Shown piece after piece: positions 52,253 through 61,866 of a stretch of DNA of 64,000 bases. Under the pieces are notes generated by a model. It ran no database searches. It worked only from the letters and a program-made list of their open reading frames with translations, and was not told the origin of the DNA. The stretch's first letter is position 1. Each line of letters begins with the position of its first letter. Source of the DNA: Actinomycetes bacterium (lineage in GTDB: Bacteria > Actinomycetota > Coriobacteriia > Coriobacteriales > JAEZZM01); contig JAEZZM010000035.1 of assembly GCA_023418575.1 (NCBI GenBank), positions 1-64,000 of the forward strand. The letters run 5' to 3'. The translations under genes were made by a program, and so were the position numbers.

Positions 52253-54022
52253 TTACTTAAAATGCTTACCATAGGGACGTTTTGCAAGAGCTTTTGAGCC
52301 TGCAAAACGTCCTGTTATTTTGGATAACAAAGCTGCAATAAAAGCCACCTCGTTTAGACCAGCTCTTATCGCCAAGCCATAACTTACCAGCAAAGATACT
52401 AAGCCAGATATGGAGAGGTATAAAACAACTTGCAGATATGAGCCATCTAAGGGGGCTACATAATGAGTTAAAAGCCACATAAGCCCAGCACCTGCAAATG
52501 CTCCAAGCAAGCCTAAGATGAGCGCCACCAGAGCCGATGTAAGAGCCTCTCGCATACCTAAGGCCCCCAAAGAAAGGCGCAAGGCAACTATAAGGCAAAG
52601 ACAGGCAGAGACCGTAAATACCCAACGTCCATAAGCCGTTCCATCTAAGCCCACACCGGGCCATGAAAATATGCCTACCGTTAAAACTAGGCAGGCTACA
52701 ATCTGCAGTGCCGTAGCCGCAAGATTAATAAGTGAAAAAGTCCCCATTTTTCTGGCCGCTGAAAATACCTTGTTAAGATACATTAGCAAGGCATAAAATG
52801 GAAGAGCCGGTGCTAATATTTGCAGGTAAGAAGACACTTCTTTTACCGCCTGCGTATCAAAGGCTCCCACCCTAAAGAGACTTGAAAGTGGTGTGGCAAA
52901 GACCACCAAATAACAGGCAAAGGGTATCATGGTCATCCACAGCTGTTTAATACCCACAAGTACCGTACTCTTAAAAGCCTTTAGATCCCCATCTGAATAC
53001 ATCTCTGAAAGCTCAGTAAAAAGAGTAGTTGAAATGGGGACTGCCAAAAAACTATAGGGCAGGGTGTACCAGAGGCGCGCATATGAAATCACCGATGGTC
53101 CACTCTCTGAAATGTGCAAGGCTGCGGCATTTTGAATGGACACCGCTAATGATGAGGAAAACATTACAAGCAGAGCTGGAAGTCCAATCTTTAGAGTTTC
53201 AATAAGAGCTGGATCTCTAAGATTAAGTCTGAGCCTTAGCCTTATACCATTTTTCTTTAGAGCAGGAACCTGAATTATAAACATAGCTGCAACGCCCAAA
53301 GAGGTTCCAAGACCCAAACATATAAGCGCAAGTTTCTCGTCAAGATGAGAAAGCGGCACATATGCAAGCATAGTAACAATGGTTACTAAGTTATTAAAAA
53401 TGGGAGCTACCGATGACCAAAAATAATCTTTTTTAGCGTTAAGCAGACCACTCACTATTGAGCTTAGACCATAAAGCACAATTTGGATAGCAAAAAACTT
53501 AAAGAAGTATGAGGCAAGCTCAGAGGCTTGGGCTGAGCTTCTAGAATCAATAAAACTTTGAGTCCAGATAACTTGAGCTGAAAATATCGTACATAAAACA
53601 GAGACTGCACCCAGGAATATAAGGCTTATCGTAAAAATATTTGAAGCGTACTTATCGGCCTCTTCCTGGCCAGAGTTTCTTGATAAACGAACATAAACGG
53701 GCAAGAACGCAGTAACTAAAATACCACCAACTACCATCTCATAGAGCATATTTGGCAGATTATTTGCAACGGTGTAGGCAGAGCTTAAGAGCGTGTTTCC
53801 CAAAGCAAAAGCCATAGCCCAGGTTCGCAAAAAACCTGTCAGCCTAGAGACTATGGTAGCAATGCTCATAATGGCAGCTGAACGCCCAATATTAACTTGC
53901 TTTTTTACTGCGTCTTGAGAGTCTTGAAGACCTTGAGCCTGTTGTGGAACATAAGCAGTTGCTTTAAGCTGATTGTTCCTGCTTTGAGCCCCCTCTGAGC
54001 TTAGATTTTTCTTAAGACTCAT
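52253..54022 (-). CDS. murJ: Lipid II flippase MurJ (MviN)
   Basis: A 589-residue membrane protein with about fourteen helices. AAIMSIATIVSRLTGFLRTWAMAF is the typical N-terminus, followed by NLPNMLYEMVVGGILVTAFLPVY and further repeats with GLGTSLGVAAMFIIQVPALKK. MurJ exports the lipid II precursor across the cytoplasmic membrane. The start is the ATG at 54022: AAGGGGAG is five bases before it, and it overlaps the ybaK stop by 11 bases. A longer frame begins inside ybaK. Downstream of uvrA–ybaK on the same strand. Confidence 0.93.
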   Translation of the reverse strand: MSLKKNLSSEGAQSRNNQLKATAYVPQQAQGLQDSQDAVKKQVNIGRSAAIMSIATIVSRLTGFLRTWAMAFALGNTLLSSAYTVANNLPNMLYEMVVGGILVTAFLPVYVRLSRNSGQEEADKYASNIFTISLIFLGAVSVLCTIFSAQVIWTQSFIDSRSSAQASELASYFFKFFAIQIVLYGLSSIVSGLLNAKKDYFWSSVAPIFNNLVTIVTMLAYVPLSHLDEKLALICLGLGTSLGVAAMFIIQVPALKKNGIRLRLRLNLRDPALIETLKIGLPALLVMFSSSLAVSIQNAAALHISESGPSVISYARLWYTLPYSFLAVPISTTLFTELSEMYSDGDLKAFKSTVLVGIKQLWMTMIPFACYLVVFATPLSSLFRVGAFDTQAVKEVSSYLQILAPALPFYALLMYLNKVFSAARKMGTFSLINLAATALQIVACLVLTVGIFSWPGVGLDGTAYGRWVFTVSACLCLIVALRLSLGALGMREALTSALVALILGLLGAFAGAGLMWLLTHYVAPLDGSYLQVVLYLSISGLVSLLVSYGLAIRAGLNEVAFIAALLSKITGRFAGSKALAKRPYGKHFK

Positions 54023-54530
54023 AAGCACTCCCCTTTTTGATCCCCCGGCATAAGCAGGCATCTTTCAAGGGCACGGCAGACATGAGATCAAGTGGAGATA
54101 CTATAAGTTGCAATCCCCTCTTGCCTGCACTTACAACTATGTAGTCGTGCTCCAGAGCACTTTGGTCCAAAAAGCTTGGGTAGAGCTTTTTCATAGCTAA
54201 AGGAGAGCATCCTCCTCTTAGATATCCGCTAAATCTTAGAAGATCTTTTTGAGGAGCAAGCTGAAGACTTTTTTGTCCTGCCGCCTGAGCAGCCAGCTTT
54301 AAATCAAGCTCCTGAGCCACAGGAATAACAAAAACAAAGGCCTCTTGCTTTTGATTTATACACAGCAGTGTCTTAAAGACTTTTACTGGATCCTCTGCTA
54401 TGGCCGAAGCCGCCTTAAGCCCACTTAAGTCAGATTCATCATAATCATATGACCTAAGCTCGTAGCTTATACCAAGCTTATCCAAAAGACGCATTGCATT
54501 TGTTTTCTGAGATTTTTTGCCCAGGCTCAT
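54012..54530 (-). CDS. ybaK: Cys-tRNA(Pro)/Ala editing deacylase YbaK
   Basis: A 172-residue YbaK/EbsC protein that hydrolyses mischarged Cys-tRNA(Pro). KVFKTLLCINQKQEAFVFVIPV, then LDLKLAAQAAGQKSLQLAPQKDLLRFSGYLRGGCSPLAMKK and the ending LIVSPLDLMSAV all match. It lies between uvrA and murJ on the minus strand. Confidence 0.93.
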   Translation of the reverse strand: MSLGKKSQKTNAMRLLDKLGISYELRSYDYDESDLSGLKAASAIAEDPVKVFKTLLCINQKQEAFVFVIPVAQELDLKLAAQAAGQKSLQLAPQKDLLRFSGYLRGGCSPLAMKKLYPSFLDQSALEHDYIVVSAGKRGLQLIVSPLDLMSAVPLKDACLCRGIKKGSAYES

Positions 54531-54575
54531 CTTCTTTTACTTCTCTACTCTCGTGCAGCTTACCACTCTTACCGC

Positions 54576-57416
54576 TTATGATCTTGCCGATAAAAGCGGA
54601 GCTAAGAATTTTGCTGTATGGCTCTCCTTGCAAGAGCATAGTTCTTCAGGCGTGCCACTAAAGACAAGGCTGCCACCTCCGTCTCCCCCTTCAGGCCCCA
54701 TATCAATAATTCTATCTGCCACCTTCAAGACATCTAGATTATGTTCAATAACTAGAACGGTATTTCCAGCATCTACCAGACGCTGCAGCACATCAATAAG
54801 TTGCCTTACATCTTCAAAATGAAGACCTGTTGTAGGCTCATCAAGAATATAGAAGGTTTTGCCCGTTTGCCTGCGGTGAAGCTCCTTTGCAAGTTTAACA
54901 CGCTGAGCCTCTCCACCCGAAAGCGTGGTGGCTGGCTGTCCCAAAGCAATATAACCAAGGCCTACATCATACAGGGTCTGAAGCTTGCGTTTGATGGCCG
55001 GTATATTTTCAAAGAACTGAAGTGCCTCCACAACACTCATGCGCAAGATCTCAGCAATATTTTTACCCTTATAGCTAATCTGCAGTGTTTCTCGGTTGTA
55101 ACGCTCTCCACCACAGACCTCACAAGGGACATATATATCAGGTAAGAAGTGCATCTCTATCTTGATTTGCCCATCTCCCTTGCAAGCCTCACAACGTCCT
55201 CCTGGCATATTAAAGCTAAAGCGTCCAGGTGAATAGCCTCGCGCCTTTGACTCAGGAACACTAGCAAAAAGATTGCGAATATCATCCCACAAACCAATAT
55301 AGGTAGCAGGATTAGAACGAGGAGTTCTGCCAATGGGAGATTGATCAATATCAATAACCTTGTCTATTTCTTCAATCCCTTTAAGCTTTTTATACGAACC
55401 TACAGCCTTTTTAGCATGATGAATTGCATTGCTCAAAGCTGGGGCAAGCGTATCAGTAACAAGAGAAGATTTTCCTGATCCAGAGACCCCGCTTACCACT
55501 GTAAAGGTACCAAATTCAATGGAAACATCAACATTCTTCAGATTATTTTCCTGTGCGCCGATAAGCTCGAGCGCCCCTCTACCTGGCTGTCTTCTCTCAG
55601 AAGGTAGCTTAATACTGCGCTTACCGCTGAGATACTGCCCTGTAATGGAGCTCTCGCAGTTTTCTAAATCCTTTGGAGAACCTGCAAAAACCAGCTCGCC
55701 ACCAAATTCTCCTGCTCTTGGACCAATATCAACAACAAAATCTGCAGAACGTATGGTATCCTCGTCATGCTCAACTACTAAAACTGAGTTACCCAGATTC
55801 TTAAGGCGCTCTAGAGTAGCAATAAGGCGGGCATTATCTCTTTGATGCAAACCAATTGAGGGCTCATCTAGTACATAGAGCACACCAACCAGTCCCGCAC
55901 CAATTTGAGTGGCAAGTCTAATCCTCTGAGCCTCTCCACCAGATAGACTTGCAGAAGCCCTCTCTAAGGTCAGGTAATCAAGACCTACATCTACCAAAAA
56001 ACGTAAACGCTCGATGATCTCTTTTACTATACGCTGCGCTATAAAGCGATCGCGCTCTTCTAGTTCAAGCTGCAAAAAGAAATTCAAACTCTCTTTGGTA
56101 GACATAAGGCAGATCTCGTAGATATTCTTGCCACCTACTAAGACCGATAAAATCTCAGGTTTAAGACGCGCACCCTTACAAGCTGGGCATGGTTCTTCTC
56201 TAATATATTGCTCTAAACGCGCCTTAATATTTTCATTACTGGTTTGTGAGTATTTATCATAAATGATTGATCTAATACCTGGAAACTTACTGGTCCAATG
56301 TGTGTTTCTGCCATCTCTGGTAAGGTAATCTACGCGAATTTTCTTATCGCCCAAACCTTCAAGAAAGACTTTTCTAGTTTTTAAATCAAGATCCTCCCAG
56401 GGACTATTAATATCAACTCCCAGATAGGCTGCCACCGCAGCAAAAATTTGTGGATAATAATTTGAATTACCAAACAATGAGCCAAAAGCCCCATCCAAAA
56501 TAGACCTAGAAGCGTCTTCCACCATAGCCGCACCATCTATAAGCTTATGAACACCCAAGCCATCACAGACCGGACAAGCTCCATAGGGGGCATTGAAAGA
56601 AAAATCACGAGGCTGAAGCTCATCCATTGAGTGTCCATGGATGGGGCAAGCTAAAGCCAAAGAATAATGTTCAAGCTGTTCTGGAAGCTCCTCTGTAGCT
56701 AAAAGCTGCACCAAAACTCTGCCAGAAGCTAAATTTGTTGCCTGCTCCACCGCCTCAGCAATGCGGCTTCTGGAGCTTTCCTTAATAACAATGCGATCTA
56801 CCAGCAAGTTAATATCATGCTTATAATTTTTATCAAGCTTAATATCCTCTTCAAGCTCTCTAAGCTCACCATCTACCTGCACGCGCGTAAAGCCTTCTTT
56901 TTTCAAATCAGCAAAAAGCTTGACATACTCCCCTTTGCGTCCACTTACTATGGGAGCCAAAATGTAAGCGCGTCTTGCTTGCCCTAAGGACATGATCTTA
57001 TCGACCACCTGATCTGTTGTCTGCTTTTCTATGGGCCTTCCGCATTCAGGGCAGTGCGCAACACCTATACGAGCAAACAAGAGACGCAGGTAATCATAAA
57101 TCTCTGTAACTGTTCCCACTGTGGAACGCGGATTTTTTGAGGTAGTTTTTTGATCAATTGACACTGCTGGCGATAAACCATCAATTGAATCCACATCAGG
57201 CTTATCCATTTGTCCCAAAAATTGACGAGCATAACTAGAGAGGGACTCAACGTAGCGGCGCTGACCCTCCGCATAGATAGTGTCAAAGGCAAGCGAAGAC
57301 TTCCCTGAACCGCTCAAGCCTGTTATTACCACCAATTGATCTCGTGGAATGCTTAAATCTATATTCTTTAAATTATGGGCTCTTGCCCCTTTTATCACGA
57401 TATTCTCTTGCGCCAT
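54576..57416 (-). CDS. uvrA: Excinuclease ABC subunit A
   Basis: A 946-residue UvrA, which finds DNA damage and loads UvrB. It has two ABC ATPase halves: Walker A TGLSGSGKSSLAF and SGVSGSGKSSLV, signatures SASLSGGEAQRIRL and TTLSGGEAQRVKL, and Walker B VLDEPSIGLHQRD and ILDEPTTGLHFED. The zinc-binding CxxC pairs are present (CPECGR; CPVCDGLG; CEACKGDGQ; CEVCGGERY). Full length. The window also holds uvrC and part of uvrB. Confidence 0.97.
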   Translation of the reverse strand: MAQENIVIKGARAHNLKNIDLSIPRDQLVVITGLSGSGKSSLAFDTIYAEGQRRYVESLSSYARQFLGQMDKPDVDSIDGLSPAVSIDQKTTSKNPRSTVGTVTEIYDYLRLLFARIGVAHCPECGRPIEKQTTDQVVDKIMSLGQARRAYILAPIVSGRKGEYVKLFADLKKEGFTRVQVDGELRELEEDIKLDKNYKHDINLLVDRIVIKESSRSRIAEAVEQATNLASGRVLVQLLATEELPEQLEHYSLALACPIHGHSMDELQPRDFSFNAPYGACPVCDGLGVHKLIDGAAMVEDASRSILDGAFGSLFGNSNYYPQIFAAVAAYLGVDINSPWEDLDLKTRKVFLEGLGDKKIRVDYLTRDGRNTHWTSKFPGIRSIIYDKYSQTSNENIKARLEQYIREEPCPACKGARLKPEILSVLVGGKNIYEICLMSTKESLNFFLQLELEERDRFIAQRIVKEIIERLRFLVDVGLDYLTLERASASLSGGEAQRIRLATQIGAGLVGVLYVLDEPSIGLHQRDNARLIATLERLKNLGNSVLVVEHDEDTIRSADFVVDIGPRAGEFGGELVFAGSPKDLENCESSITGQYLSGKRSIKLPSERRQPGRGALELIGAQENNLKNVDVSIEFGTFTVVSGVSGSGKSSLVTDTLAPALSNAIHHAKKAVGSYKKLKGIEEIDKVIDIDQSPIGRTPRSNPATYIGLWDDIRNLFASVPESKARGYSPGRFSFNMPGGRCEACKGDGQIKIEMHFLPDIYVPCEVCGGERYNRETLQISYKGKNIAEILRMSVVEALQFFENIPAIKRKLQTLYDVGLGYIALGQPATTLSGGEAQRVKLAKELHRRQTGKTFYILDEPTTGLHFEDVRQLIDVLQRLVDAGNTVLVIEHNLDVLKVADRIIDMGPEGGDGGGSLVFSGTPEELCSCKESHTAKFLAPLLSARS

Positions 57417-57480
57417 AGATTCTCCCGCTCATTTTTCATATCTTTTCATTGTACTCCTTGATACCCAAATTCTTAAAATG

Positions 57481-57570
57481 GGTACAGACTCATACATTGG
57501 ATATCCCAATTTGCAAGCACCATTTTTGGTGTTCCTATAGGTCAGATCTCTCAATCTAAGGGTCTGTACC
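57481..57570 (+). ncRNA. Possible structured leader RNA upstream of mrp
   Basis: GGTACAGAC (57481-57489) and GTCTGTACC (57562-57570) form a closing stem. It encloses three possible hairpins: ATTGG/CCAAT (57496-57510), CACCA/TGGTG with loop TTTT (57518-57531) and AGAT/ATCT (57544-57557). TTGTAC and TTAAAAT upstream could be its promoter. It ends about 48 bases before the mrp start. It may be a multi-branched leader, riboswitch-like, or a protein-binding site; the fold is drawn by eye. Confidence 0.4.
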
Positions 57571-57617
57571 TATAGCCTTATTTGTTTATATAAAGCATGA
57601 TCCTAGAGGGGGTTCAT

Positions 57618-58505
57618 ATGAGTGGATGCGGTGGACAGTGCCCCAGTGCTGCTGGTGCAGGTGCAAAGGCAGGAGCTGCTCCTCAAAAAGAAAAAGCTAA
57701 TGAGCTTAGTAAGGTCAAGCGCGTTATTGGCGTAGTTTCTGGCAAAGGTGGTGTAGGTAAATCACTTGTCACCGGTCTTCTTGCCTGTTATATGCAGCGT
57801 GCTTCATATAAGACTGCAATCTTAGATGCCGATATAACCGGACCCTCAATACCTAAAATGTTTGGTATTACTGGACAGCGCTTAGAGGGTCTAGGTAATT
57901 TCCTCTTTCCTGCTGAAACCTCTACCGGCATAAAAGCTATGTCCATTAACCTCTTGCTTGAGCGTGAAACTGATCCTGTTTTGTGGCGCGGGCCCATTAT
58001 TGGTGGAGCAATCAAACAATTTTGGACAGAGGTAAATTGGGGTGAAATTGATTACATGTTTGTAGACATGCCTCCAGGAACAGGAGATGTTGCACTAACA
58101 GTATTTCAATCACTTCCAGTAGATGGCTTAATCATTATTACCTCTCCACAAGATCTGGTATCAATGATTGTTTCTAAAGCTGTAAAAATGGCAGATACTA
58201 TGGGTGTTCCTGTACTTGGCTTGGTTGAAAATTACAGCTATCTAGAGTGCCCTGACTGCAAAAAGAAGATTTCCGTCTTTGGTGAATCACATATTGATGA
58301 GATTAGCAAGGCTTTTAGATTACCTGTATTAGGCAAGCTTCCCATTGATCCAAAGCTTGCAGAGCTCTGCGACGCAGGTAAAATTGAAGAGGTTCCCTAT
58401 GATCTCTTAGGTGCAGCGGTGGACTTACTTAAAGAACTTCCTGCTCAAGATCAGTCTGATGAACCCACTGCAGAATCAAATCCTGCTGACAGCTATCAGT
58501 TATAG
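57618..58505 (+). CDS. mrp: Mrp/NBP35-family Fe-S cluster carrier ATPase
   Basis: A 295-residue P-loop ATPase of the Mrp/ApbC family, which carries iron-sulfur clusters to target proteins. The deviant Walker A SGKGGVGKSLVTGLL, then ILDADITGPSIPKMFG, FVDMPPGTGDVALT and LVENYSYLECPDCKKKI with the CxxC used for cluster binding are present. The short N-terminus is Cys-rich (SGCGGQCPS). The start is the ATG at 57618, with GAGGGGG before it; the longer frame has none. It is divergent from uvrA. Confidence 0.93.
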   Translation: MSGCGGQCPSAAGAGAKAGAAPQKEKANELSKVKRVIGVVSGKGGVGKSLVTGLLACYMQRASYKTAILDADITGPSIPKMFGITGQRLEGLGNFLFPAETSTGIKAMSINLLLERETDPVLWRGPIIGGAIKQFWTEVNWGEIDYMFVDMPPGTGDVALTVFQSLPVDGLIIITSPQDLVSMIVSKAVKMADTMGVPVLGLVENYSYLECPDCKKKISVFGESHIDEISKAFRLPVLGKLPIDPKLAELCDAGKIEEVPYDLLGAAVDLLKELPAQDQSDEPTAESNPADSYQL

Positions 58506-58615
58506 CTAAACAGCTTGGCTGAGAGATGTTATGTAGTTAAGTCCTAGATCTGGCCTAGGCCTAGGTCTATGTTAGATCTACAAGGCTACATTGGTCTTTG
58601 TGAGTTATTGAGAAG

Positions 58616-60004
58616 ATGAAAACATACGATCTCATTATTATTGGTGCAGGGGCTTCAGGTTTGATGGCTGCATATGCAGCTACAAGCCAAGGAGCCTCTG
58701 TGCTGCTTGTCGAAAAACATAACAAAAAGCTTGGACAAAGCATCCTGCGCTCTGGCAACGGACGCTGCAATATCTCACATCAAGACATCTCTGCTCAAGA
58801 TTACAATCAAGCAGCTTTTATTCAAGCGCTCCTTAATGCCAATGAGATTAAGGACATGCACCTTTTTATTGAAAACATCTTTGCTGATATGGGCCTCTTT
58901 TTTGCTTATGAAGATAAGCGCGCCTATCCTTATTCATTTAACGCCCAAAGTGTGCTTTCCTCTCTCTTAACTGCATCAAAATCTTACGGCCTAGATATAA
59001 TACGTGGAGCACAGATAAGAAGCTTAGAAAAAGACTCGAACTTTAAATTAGACTTAGAGCTCAGCGAAGATTTGGAAAGTGAACAAACTCATATAAGAGT
59101 TTGCTCCACCAAATTGCTCTGGGCAGCAGGAGCTCAAAGTGCCCAGGACTTCCTAAACCTAAGCGCACAAGAGCATAGCAAGCTCCCTGATATAAACTAT
59201 ATTAGGCAAGAGGCGCTCCTTTGCCCTCTCCAGGTAGATAACCCGCTCATATATGGACTCTCTGGTTTACGGGTTAAACTACTTTGCCAGGGCCCTCATG
59301 GATACCAAGAAGAGGGCGAAATACTGATACGAGATTATGGCCTATCTGGAATACTGAGCTTTAATATTTCTAGAGAGCTTCACCATCATAAGACAAGCAA
59401 CTATAGTTTTAATTTTATACCTGGGCTTAAGCTACAGGATGTAGAATCCTATCTAAACAGACGCCTGGAGCAGATAGCTCAAGATAAAAAACTTAAGGCT
59501 CAAGTAGAGCTTAAACGTGAGGCCTATCTTCATATACTTGATGGTATTCTTGCACCTCAGCTAGCACGAAGAATAATTGAACTAAGCTTGTGCCCCCAAA
59601 TAAAATCCTGCAATGATTATGAAAATAGGCTTAAACAAGAAGGCTGGAAAAAAACTAAGGCACACAAGAATTCAAAGTCTTCAAAAGTAGACAGTCCTAC
59701 ACTAAAACTTAAGTTAGAAGAACTTGAGCTATTAAATACAAAAACACTTATATCTATGCTAACTAAATTTAAACTTGAGATTAAAGCTATCTGTGAGACT
59801 CAACTTGCACAACTGAGCAGTGGAGGTCTAGACATCAATAATCTAAATGATAATCTCGAGCATAAAACCTGTGCTGGGCTATATTTTAGCGGCGAAGTTC
59901 TAGATGTAGATGGCCCCTGCGGAGGTTATAATTTAGCCTGGGCTTGGATAAGTGGCTATATTGCAGGAAAAGATGCCGCCCTAAAAACTAAGAAAACTGA
60001 TTAG
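58616..60004 (+). CDS. HI0933-like FAD-dependent oxidoreductase
   Basis: A 462-residue flavoprotein of the HI0933 family (BaiN-like reductases belong here). LIIIGAGASGLMAAYAA is the dinucleotide site, GNGRCNIS the family mark, FFAYEDKRAYPYSF and LLWAAGAQSAQDFL follow, and the C-terminus ends TCAGLYFSGEVLDVDGPCGGYNLAWAW. Some BaiN homologues reduce bile acids; the function here is unknown. It shares direction with the next flavoprotein gene. Confidence 0.82.
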   Translation: MKTYDLIIIGAGASGLMAAYAATSQGASVLLVEKHNKKLGQSILRSGNGRCNISHQDISAQDYNQAAFIQALLNANEIKDMHLFIENIFADMGLFFAYEDKRAYPYSFNAQSVLSSLLTASKSYGLDIIRGAQIRSLEKDSNFKLDLELSEDLESEQTHIRVCSTKLLWAAGAQSAQDFLNLSAQEHSKLPDINYIRQEALLCPLQVDNPLIYGLSGLRVKLLCQGPHGYQEEGEILIRDYGLSGILSFNISRELHHHKTSNYSFNFIPGLKLQDVESYLNRRLEQIAQDKKLKAQVELKREAYLHILDGILAPQLARRIIELSLCPQIKSCNDYENRLKQEGWKKTKAHKNSKSSKVDSPTLKLKLEELELLNTKTLISMLTKFKLEIKAICETQLAQLSSGGLDINNLNDNLEHKTCAGLYFSGEVLDVDGPCGGYNLAWAWISGYIAGKDAALKTKKTD

Positions 60005-60078
60005 GCTCAAATACCCTAGAGACTGTTATTTACTCAAGGCTAGGGTAAGCATAAAGACAAAAGGAGTAGAGCCAAGTT

Positions 60079-61734
60079 ATGATAGAGCTTATTAATGTAA
60101 AGCTTCCTCTAGAGGCTGCCCTTGAGGGCGGCGATGAGCTTATCTTATCGGCTTTATTAAAAGAAACAGGGCTTAAGGCTCATGAGCTTAGGACTTACAG
60201 TTTAAGAAAGCGCGCCTTGGATGCGCGCAAAAAACATGAGCTTTCTTTTGTTGCAAGTTTTATCCTAGATGCGCCCAGCAAAGAAGCAAAGCTTCTTGCA
60301 CAAAACAAAAACGTACGCGACTTTGATGAACAAGTATATAAACCACAATCAAGCGCTCATTGCAAAAAAGCTGCACTAAAGCTTTTGCCAGGAATAAATT
60401 CTGAGGCACGTCCTATTGTAGTTGGTGCAGGTTGTGCTGGCCTGTTTTGTGCTCTTAGTCTTGCCCAAGCTGGCTTAAGGCCCCTTGTGTTGGAAAGAGG
60501 CAAAGCTTCTAAAGAGCGCACGCAAGATATAGATCAATTTATCCAGACAGCTCAGCTTAACACCCAAAGTAATATTCAATTTGGTTTGGGAGGAGCAGGC
60601 ACCTTTTCTGATGGTAAACTAACCACTAATACCAAGTCCATCTATCATCGCTATATTCTAGACGCTCTGGTAAGAGCCGGAGCACCTCAAGAAATATCAT
60701 ACCTTGCCAAGCCTCATATTGGCTCTGATATATTGCCGGGGGTAGTTGAGCATCTTGTAAAAGAGATTGAACAAGCTGGTGGAGAATTTCACTTTAATAC
60801 TCAATTTATCGGTTTTGAAAACAGCTCCCTATCTTCTGATATCCTCAAAATAGTAACTAAAAATTCAATTAGTGGAGCAGAGCAAGAGTTCTTTGCAACT
60901 CAAATCTTTTTAGCCTGCGGCCACTCTGCTCGAGACACCTTTAAGTATCTTGCCGATAAGAAGCTTGCCCTAGAGCCCAAAACCTTTTCTATGGGCTTTA
61001 GGATTGAACATAAACAAACTCATATCAATGAACAGCAATATGGAGCTTTTGCCTCTCATCCTGCCCTGGGTGCTGCTGACTACAAACTGGTACACCATCT
61101 TAAAAATGGACGCTCTGCCTACAGTTTTTGTATGTGCCCCGGAGGAACTGTGGTTGCTGCCGCAAGTGAACAAAATAGTGTCTGCACCAATGGCATGAGC
61201 GAGTATGCCCGCAACAAAGAAAATGCCAACGCAGGATTTCTTGTTGCGGTAAACCCCAGCGACCTTAATCCAAACAATATTCTAGCTGGCATAGAGCTGC
61301 AGCGCCGCTGTGAGCACAAAGCCTTCATTCAAGCTGGCTCAACTTATAAAGCGCCTGCTCAGCTTGTTGGAGACTTCTTAGAAAATAAAAGCTCAAAAGG
61401 AGCAGGTTCTGTAATTCCCAGCTATCCTCTGGGTGTACACTGGACTTGCATGAATGAGCTTTTACCAGCCTATATTATTGATTGTCTTAAACAGTCTCTG
61501 CCAGCCTTAGGCAAGAAACTCCCCGGTTTTGATGATCCAGAAGCAGTTCTCACAGGAGTTGAAACACGATCAAGCTCACCTTTGCGCATACTGCGTGACA
61601 AAGAAAGCTGCAGATCAATAAGCCACCCTCTTATCACTCCTTGCGGTGAGGGAGCAGGTTATGCAGGCGGCATTATGAGTGCAGCTGCAGATGGTGTGCG
61701 CTGCGCTGAAGCCTTTATGCAGCTCCACGCTTAA
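60079..61734 (+). CDS. FAD-dependent dehydrogenase of the COG2509 type
   Basis: A 551-residue flavoprotein of the uncharacterised COG2509 group. After an N-terminal domain of about 95 residues (with YSLRKRALDARKK), PIVVGAGCAGLFCALSLAQAG is the FAD site, NIQFGLGGAGTFSDGKLTTN is a strong family mark, and LACGHSARDTF and FSMGFRIEHKQ follow. The C-terminus is VETRSSSPLRILRDKES and CGEGAGYAGGIMSAAADG. The 75-base gap and common strand link it to the HI0933-like gene. Confidence 0.85.
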   Translation: MIELINVKLPLEAALEGGDELILSALLKETGLKAHELRTYSLRKRALDARKKHELSFVASFILDAPSKEAKLLAQNKNVRDFDEQVYKPQSSAHCKKAALKLLPGINSEARPIVVGAGCAGLFCALSLAQAGLRPLVLERGKASKERTQDIDQFIQTAQLNTQSNIQFGLGGAGTFSDGKLTTNTKSIYHRYILDALVRAGAPQEISYLAKPHIGSDILPGVVEHLVKEIEQAGGEFHFNTQFIGFENSSLSSDILKIVTKNSISGAEQEFFATQIFLACGHSARDTFKYLADKKLALEPKTFSMGFRIEHKQTHINEQQYGAFASHPALGAADYKLVHHLKNGRSAYSFCMCPGGTVVAAASEQNSVCTNGMSEYARNKENANAGFLVAVNPSDLNPNNILAGIELQRRCEHKAFIQAGSTYKAPAQLVGDFLENKSSKGAGSVIPSYPLGVHWTCMNELLPAYIIDCLKQSLPALGKKLPGFDDPEAVLTGVETRSSSPLRILRDKESCRSISHPLITPCGEGAGYAGGIMSAAADGVRCAEAFMQLHA

Positions 61735-61783
61735 TCACCTGAACTCTCCTGTACTTAACCGTGCCTAACTGTGCCAAAAGTAC

Positions 61784-61843
61784 TTTGCTATACGTTGCTA
61801 CGCCTTGCTACGCCTTACTGTGCCTTACTGTACCTTACTGCAC
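61784..61843 (+). repeat. Six imperfect tandem 10-bp units
   Basis: Consecutive units TTTGCTATAC, GTTGCTACGC, CTTGCTACGC, CTTACTGTGC, CTTACTGTAC and CTTACTGCAC run without gaps. Related CTTAACCGTGC and CTAACTGTGC occur just before (61754-61774). It fills the space between two convergent genes. No spacers, so not CRISPR. Confidence 0.8.
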
Positions 61844-61866
61844 CTGTTCCAGATCCTGCTTAAACT

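Noticed and set aside
61754..61843. Repeat array as a CRISPR
   Set aside because: Units are 10 bases, have no spacers, and no cas genes are near.
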